Below are positions 59,563-64,000 of a stretch of 64,000 bases of DNA, piece by piece (the first letter of the stretch is position 1; the number at the start of each line of letters is the position of its first letter). Source of the stretch: Selaginella moellendorffii (lineage: Eukaryota > Streptophyta > Lycopodiopsida > Selaginellales > Selaginellaceae); the NCBI RefSeq assembly GCF_000143415.4, contig NW_003314332.1:347494-411493 (forward strand). The letters run 5' to 3'. The notes beneath the pieces are model-generated. The model had not been told where the DNA came from. It was given only the letters and a program-made list of their open reading frames with translations, and did no database searches. Both the position numbers and the translations under genes were made by a program.

Positions 59563-60188
59563 ATGCCGGGAGGGAACGTCGATGCGACTCTGTATGTGAG
59601 TAAGTGAAGCGCTGGGCATTGGAAGATGGTCTCTAAGATTTGCTTTTGTAGGTAATCTGGATGATCGAGTGGACGAGCGAGTGCTGTATGATATAATGGT
59701 GCAAGCGGGACCTCTGGTAGAAGTTTACATTCCCAGAGATAAAGAGACTAAACGCCACAGAGGGTATGGATTTGCAGAGTATGAGAGTGAGGAGAGCGCA
59801 AGCTACGCGCTCAGGCTTTTCTCTGGGCTCGTCACACTGCACAACCGGCCTGTGAATTTCGCGGTATGGGAAAAGAGGATATTTTTTTGGTTCCTCGATT
59901 GATGAATTTCTTGCAGTTCTCTGGGGGTGCGAAGAAAGTACCACAGCAGCAGCAGCAGCAACAATCAAGCTTGTTCGATCCAACACTGGATCAAACACCT
60001 CCCAGCAGCAAGTTTGAGAGATTTCTATCGGCTTCTTCGTCGTCAGACAGAGGTGAGTTTCGTGAAATGGTCTTGAGTGTGTCTAATCGTTTTGGTTTCT
60101 AGAGTCGTATTATTCAGGCCAGCACCGCTCCTCGCGTTATAGTTCCCGAGTTGCGATGCTTGTCCAAAGAACTAACCACAGGCGCTAG
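59563..60188 (+). CDS. RBM7-like RRM protein (putative NEXT-complex RNA-binding subunit)
   Basis: Four exons, 59563-59599, 59652-59863, 59917-60052 and 60103-60188, give 156 aa. One RRM fills about residues 10-85: RNP2 LYVSNL across the first intron, RNP1 RGYGFAEY. Between them, VLYDIMVQAGPLVEVYIPRD and LFSGLVTLHNRPVNFA match the plant RBM7-type proteins. In Arabidopsis and humans such a protein works with a MTR4-type helicase (HEN2 in plants) and a zinc-knuckle protein to hand nuclear RNA to the exosome (established knowledge). A Gln run and a Ser/Arg-rich tail follow. The first donor was set at 59600 (GTAAGT) because it is a perfect consensus and keeps the frame. A partial duplicate lies at 61491-61672. 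Confidence 0.85.
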
Positions 60189-60383
60189 TAACTATAATGA
60201 TTGTTATGTTAGTACCATTGACTTCCAACACTTAGTCTGCATATCAACCACAACGTAAATACTTCTCACCTCAAAATTACATTGTAAAGGACAATCTTCT
60301 TACTCTTGGAAATATTGCCAGTGGAAATACTAAGTCATGAACTTTACAACTTTTGTTGGAGAGAGCAATTGACGAAGTGGTGA

Positions 60384-61438
60384 ATGGTTCCAGAAAGCTT
60401 TTGCTCAAACAACGCGTACTTCTTTCTCGAGACTCGTCCACTCTTGATGGCCAAGTTTCAATCTAAGCTTCACGACGAAGGTGAAGAACCTCATACAAGC
60501 AATCAAAAGGGACATCTTTCCATTTCCAGATCCGAAAGTTATCATGGAGTTTTCTTCCTCGTTTATCATTCTCAATTCCAGGGCTTGTTTGTGTTCGACA
60601 CCAACAAGGAGGCGTGGAGCGAATGGCCAATGTGCCACACTCACAACCAGTTGGAGCTCTCTTGCCCCTGTTCTCGCTTGCTCTGCTTCACCAATGGCTC
60701 AGGCATCCATGTCCATCACACACAAACAAACCAGCGGGAGGAGCTAGCAAAAATTACTGGTTGTATCAGGAGAGCTACTTCAATATCTGGCACTGCTCCT
60801 TGTCCCCGGATAATCAGAGCTTGGAGCAAGTGGTATACAACGAAGCAAAGCGCGAGGTGATTCTTTACGACTCGGGCGATGGAGCTCTAGAGGCTCACAA
60901 GAGCAAACTCGATAGCAAGGAGTTGGAGCTCTTGAGCGATGTCTGTCTTGATCGGAACAACAACAAAGCCTACCACCTCTACTGTTGTGGCGAGTTGGCC
61001 ACTTACGATCTGGAAAGCCACGAGTTGTCCTCCAAGTTGGAGATCCTGGAAGGTTATGTCTCCGATGCTTCTCTCGACTTAAACATATCAGTGGTGGCGT
61101 GCAAGAACAACGCATTCATGGTGGGCTATCTGCTAGTGGAATGTGGTAAATACGATCACATTGGTATATGGAAGCTTGACATGGAGGGCAAGAGATGGGA
61201 GCTTGTTTCTAAAGTTCCACACTCCGATGGGTACGTAGAAGATGAGGAGGGCAACGGGAGTTATGACGAGGATGTGATAGCGTACCGGATTACTCGTTGC
61301 TGCAGCGATGGAGTTGACAAGATCTGGATTAGGTCATGTGGATGTATAGTGTGGATGCCGACACACGGAGAAAGCTTCCAATCTATTCACAGGCTAAAAA
61401 GGCTTGACATTGTAATAAATTGCATTTCTTTCCTTTGA
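60384..61438 (+). pseudogene. Kelch/F-box-associated-like gene with a frameshift
   Basis: Two overlapping frames make one protein of about 350 aa. 60384 to about 60750 reads MVPESFCSNNAYF.., with FLVYHSQFQGLFVFD and AWSEWPMC. From about 60750 to 61438 a second frame continues with KNYWLYQESYFNIW, CGELATYDLE and GIWKLDMEGKRWELVS. The repeated LFVFDT..AWSEW and W.LD..GKRWELV patterns resemble kelch or F-box-associated propeller blades; no F-box is visible. The switch maps to an A5 run at 60749-60753: one extra A there would join the frames. So it is a recent pseudogene, a sequencing error, or (less likely) a tiny intron. I would not name a function. Confidence 0.6.
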
Positions 61439-61490
61439 GCTCGATAAAGCTGTTTCTACATCTTTCCCGTTGACCAAATATCCTGTTAGT

Positions 61491-61672
61491 ACGAGTAAGT
61501 GAAGCGCTGGGCTTTGGAAATGATCTTGTGGTGTTTTTCTTGGAAGTAATCTGGATGATCGAGTGAACGAGCTCAAATGGTGCAAATTTCTGGTAGAAGT
61601 TCACATTCCCAGAGACAAAGAGACTAAACGCCACAGAGGGTATGAGAGTATGAGAGTGAGGAGAGCGTGAAG
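61491..61672 (+). pseudogene. Truncated duplicate of the RBM7-like gene
   Basis: Copies 59594-59805 of the RBM7-like gene, including its first intron: GAGTAAGTGAAGCGCTGGGC, TAATCTGGATGATCGAGTG and CCACAGAGGGTATG match. Part of the RRM is deleted (about 20 bp after CGAGTG.ACGAG) and the acceptor AG context has changed, so no protein can be made. Because intron sequence is present, it arose from DNA and not by retroposition. Confidence 0.85.
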
Positions 61673-62590
61673 CTTGTGGTATGCCACGTGGCACTTAGGG
61701 GGTTTCATTTCTCGATTGTGGTATCCGAGCAACCACAGCAATGCTGCAAAGATGAAGCAGAGAGCCCAAGGAGAATCTCCAATAGGATCAGGATTAGGAG
61801 ATTGTCTGGGGTGAATGTTTTTCACAAGGTATTTAAACTAGCAATTGGCTTCTTAGTGATTCACTTTTTTCAAGTGGGTGCTGTTTTTATTTGGATATAG
61901 ACTTGGTTCTCATGGTGTGCAATTTGTAAGAGGGTAAAAAATAAAGTCACAACAATATGGTGTCCATCTGGCAGTTTTCTATGGGTTTAGCATTAAATGT
62001 CAATCCCATTGCAATGGATACCCCATGAATGTTAGCTTAATGGGTGGATGATGTCCTTATAATATGAACATTATGTTATACCTTTGTGCATAGATCCCAC
62101 ATAATTTTATGCTTCCTCAAGGGTAATTTTCATCGTACTCAAGATGGCAAATTACCAAAGTTTTTACGAAGTACTCTTCAGATGAATTTAGCTTAAGACA
62201 ACTAACATCATCATATATTGGTGAAAGAACACATAAAGAGCATCAAGAAACCTTTTGAATCTCCACAAATAATTAACCATTATTGAATAGTATGATTGAA
62301 ATGAAGGTTTTGATGAACTAAGTCATCTTGAAGAACAGTACACACTACACAACAAATCCTAATACTTAATAAAACAACCTTAAAAGCAAATTCCCGAGTC
62401 AAAAAAGCTTGACACCCATTGACATATCAATAAACATCAAGAAACAATGAAATTGACTAGGAATCAAACTTGAACAACTCCAATTGATTCACTAATAAAT
62501 TAATCTCAAATCTTGAAGCACTTCGACAAGAAGGAACTCGACTCACATCAACCCTTAACCTTGAAGAGCCAACTGAAGAAATCAACTTAA
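61673..62590. other. Intergenic DNA at the start of the third transposon region
   Basis: AT content rises from about 61800. No ORF of note and no recognised RNA gene. Confidence 0.5.
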
Positions 62591-63285
62591 GAACTGAAGA
62601 TAAACCAAAGAAACTTTACATCGCCAAAAACCTTGATATTGACTTCAAGGCAAAAGAAATTAATCTTTTCGATAGGTACAAAGATGTTTTTGCTTAGTTA
62701 TATACAGATTTGCAAGGAATTCCTCCCAAGATTTGCATGCACCAAATCAAGCTTTTACCTCAAACTATGCCAAGAAAGAAAGCAACTTGTCAAATGAACC
62801 CCAACATGCAAACAAAAGTTAAAGAAGAATTCAATATGTTCGAAAACACTGGCTTCATCTACCCTATTCAAAATCCAAAATAACTATCACCACTAGTCAT
62901 TATCCCCAAGAAAAAGCAGCAAACTTAGAGTCTATGTCAACTATAAAAAGCTTAACAATGCAACCTAAAATGACACTTTCCTGATTCCATTCTCTAACAA
63001 AATTCTCAATGTAATAGTTGGACACAAAATTTACTCATTTCTTGATAGCTTTAGCAGCTACAATCAAGCTTATATTGCATCTGAAGATCAACACAAGATA
63101 GCTTTCATTAGTCCTTGGGGTGCTTATACTTATTTATAGATGCCTTTTGGTCTTTCTAACACATTATTTACTTTCCAAAGAATCATTGCTAAGACATTTT
63201 GAGATTATCTCACTAACTTTATGCAAGTTTTTATGGATGACTTTAGCATCTTTAGCAGCAAAGAACCAACACCGGTGAGTCTAGA
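62590..63285 (+). mobile_element. Decayed Ty3/gypsy reverse-transcriptase region
   Basis: Plus-strand fragments read like the gypsy leader and RT: LFDRYKDVFA, then HQIKLLPQTMPRKK, a LDSFS.YNQA.I block (from about 63040), PFGLSN (about 63146) and FMDDFSIFS (about 63233), which is the catalytic xxDD motif. Stops and frameshifts break it throughout (for example TAG inside the YL.MPFG segment at about 63137). Upstream gag and downstream RNase H are not recognisable. Confidence 0.7.
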
Positions 63286-63385
63286 GAGTGCAAATCTTCT
63301 CTTCGAGTGCAACCCAACATAGGAGAGGACAAGGGCACTTAACAACTAGCTACACAAGGTCAGCCTCTATGAGTTCTCCCGCATT

Positions 63386-63805
63386 ATGGAGAAAGACTAC
63401 AAGATCAACATTACCAAGATGATGCTTCTGGCTTTTCAACAAGAGATGGTGTGTGCCAAAGAACATAAATATATCTTCACTACAGGCTATATCACATGGG
63501 TATTCAAGCTTCCAATCGGCAGAAAGAAAGTCTCATCTGTGTCACACACAAAAGGGATGCCACCAGGATGCATCAAGATCATCAGGAATTACACCTCCAG
63601 AAGCTCACTTCAAATGAGCAATATCACCAACAAGGCAAAGCCAAGGCTTAAGTTCCTCATCTCAACTCCTGAAATATGCAAGTCAAGTAGCTTCGCTAGC
63701 AAAGCCATCGCAATCCTCTACAATGACTTGCAACACAAAATCAAAGTGGACATTGCAGGCTACCTCCATAAAAAACTCATTAAGGAAATTCACTTAAGAC
63801 ATTGA
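63386..63805 (+). CDS. 139-codon ORF in transposon context, unknown
   Basis: An open frame of 139 codons, rich in Lys, Ile and Ser, with no domain I recognise. It lies after the RT remnant and directly before a purine-rich repeat, so it may be a piece of retroelement. Low support as a real gene. Confidence 0.2.
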   Translation: MEKDYKINITKMMLLAFQQEMVCAKEHKYIFTTGYITWVFKLPIGRKKVSSVSHTKGMPPGCIKIIRNYTSRSSLQMSNITNKAKPRLKFLISTPEICKSSSFASKAIAILYNDLQHKIKVDIAGYLHKKLIKEIHLRH

Positions 63806-63883
63806 CATCTCTAAAGGGGAGGGTAGGGGTTATTAGTCAATTAGTCAATAGTCAATGAGGACATTGACATCTCTAAAGGGGGG
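63798..63883 (+). repeat. Purine-tract direct repeat
   Basis: GACATTGACATCTCTAAAGGGG occurs at 63798-63819 and again at 63860-63881, 62 bp apart, with TTAGTCAAT repeats in between. The AAAGGGGAGGG could be a polypurine tract before an LTR that continues past the window. Confidence 0.6.
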
Positions 63884-64000
63884 TGGCTACAAAAAATGAT
63901 TCACAATGGCCAGAAATGTAAAACTCTCGCACTCCTCTACATCATTACACTTGTGCCAATTCTCGACATAGCATTTCCACTCAGCATGAAAGTACCTTCA

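Overview
This is nuclear DNA from a land plant, most likely a lycophyte close to Selaginella moellendorffii (inference). The basis is plant-specific families (GASA/snakin, WOX homeodomain, FRIGIDA-like, PLS-type PPR, CPRD49-type GDSL), very short introns (many 49-62 bp, GT..AG), intergenic gaps of only 24-300 bp in the gene-rich parts, and a bacterial-type MraY with a plastid-like leader, a trait kept by bryophytes and lycophytes.

Layout. 1-14.8 kb is a transposon island: a minus-strand Ty3/gypsy pol remnant (1-2.2 kb), a decayed MULE-type DNA transposon gene with a small zinc-finger ORF on the other strand (2.8-6.6 kb), minisatellite, telomere-like and fold-back repeats (7.4-8.1 kb), and a rearranged LTR-element mosaic with direct and inverted copies (8.1-13.2 kb). 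15.1-24.5 kb is genic: a cold-shock-domain/zinc-knuckle protein broken by an assembly gap, a multi-membrane hybrid histidine kinase, SAR1, a GASA peptide and a pectate-lyase-like protein. 24.5-36.1 kb is a second transposon island with two decayed Ty3/gypsy elements, one keeping both LTRs, PBS and PPT. 36.2-61.4 kb is a dense block: CPRD49-like GDSL hydrolase, WOX homeobox, PPR, PR-1/CAP, FRIGIDA-like, MraY, an unrecognised 144-aa protein, Nol12/Rrp17-like, GH1 beta-glucosidase, ATG1 kinase, C3HC zinc-finger (ZC3HC1/ILP1-like), plastid Fe-SOD, RBM7-like RRM protein, and a frameshifted kelch-like gene followed by a broken duplicate of the RBM7-like gene. 61.7-64 kb is a third transposon region.

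For the spliced genes, exon borders were read by eye from GT/AG sites, reading phase and family conservation; every model given closes to an exact multiple of three. The genes form no operon-like pathway. Arrangement is nevertheless notable: several pairs are divergent with 230-560 bp between start codons (Nol12/GH1, Fe-SOD/RBM7-like, PPR/PR-1) or convergent with very small gaps (WOX/PPR stop codons 24 bp apart). The points most worth following are the plastid peptidoglycan gene MRAY, the pectate lyase with an added helical N-terminal domain, the unusual histidine kinase, the tightly convergent WOX/PPR pair, and the LTR mosaic with a microhomology inversion junction.
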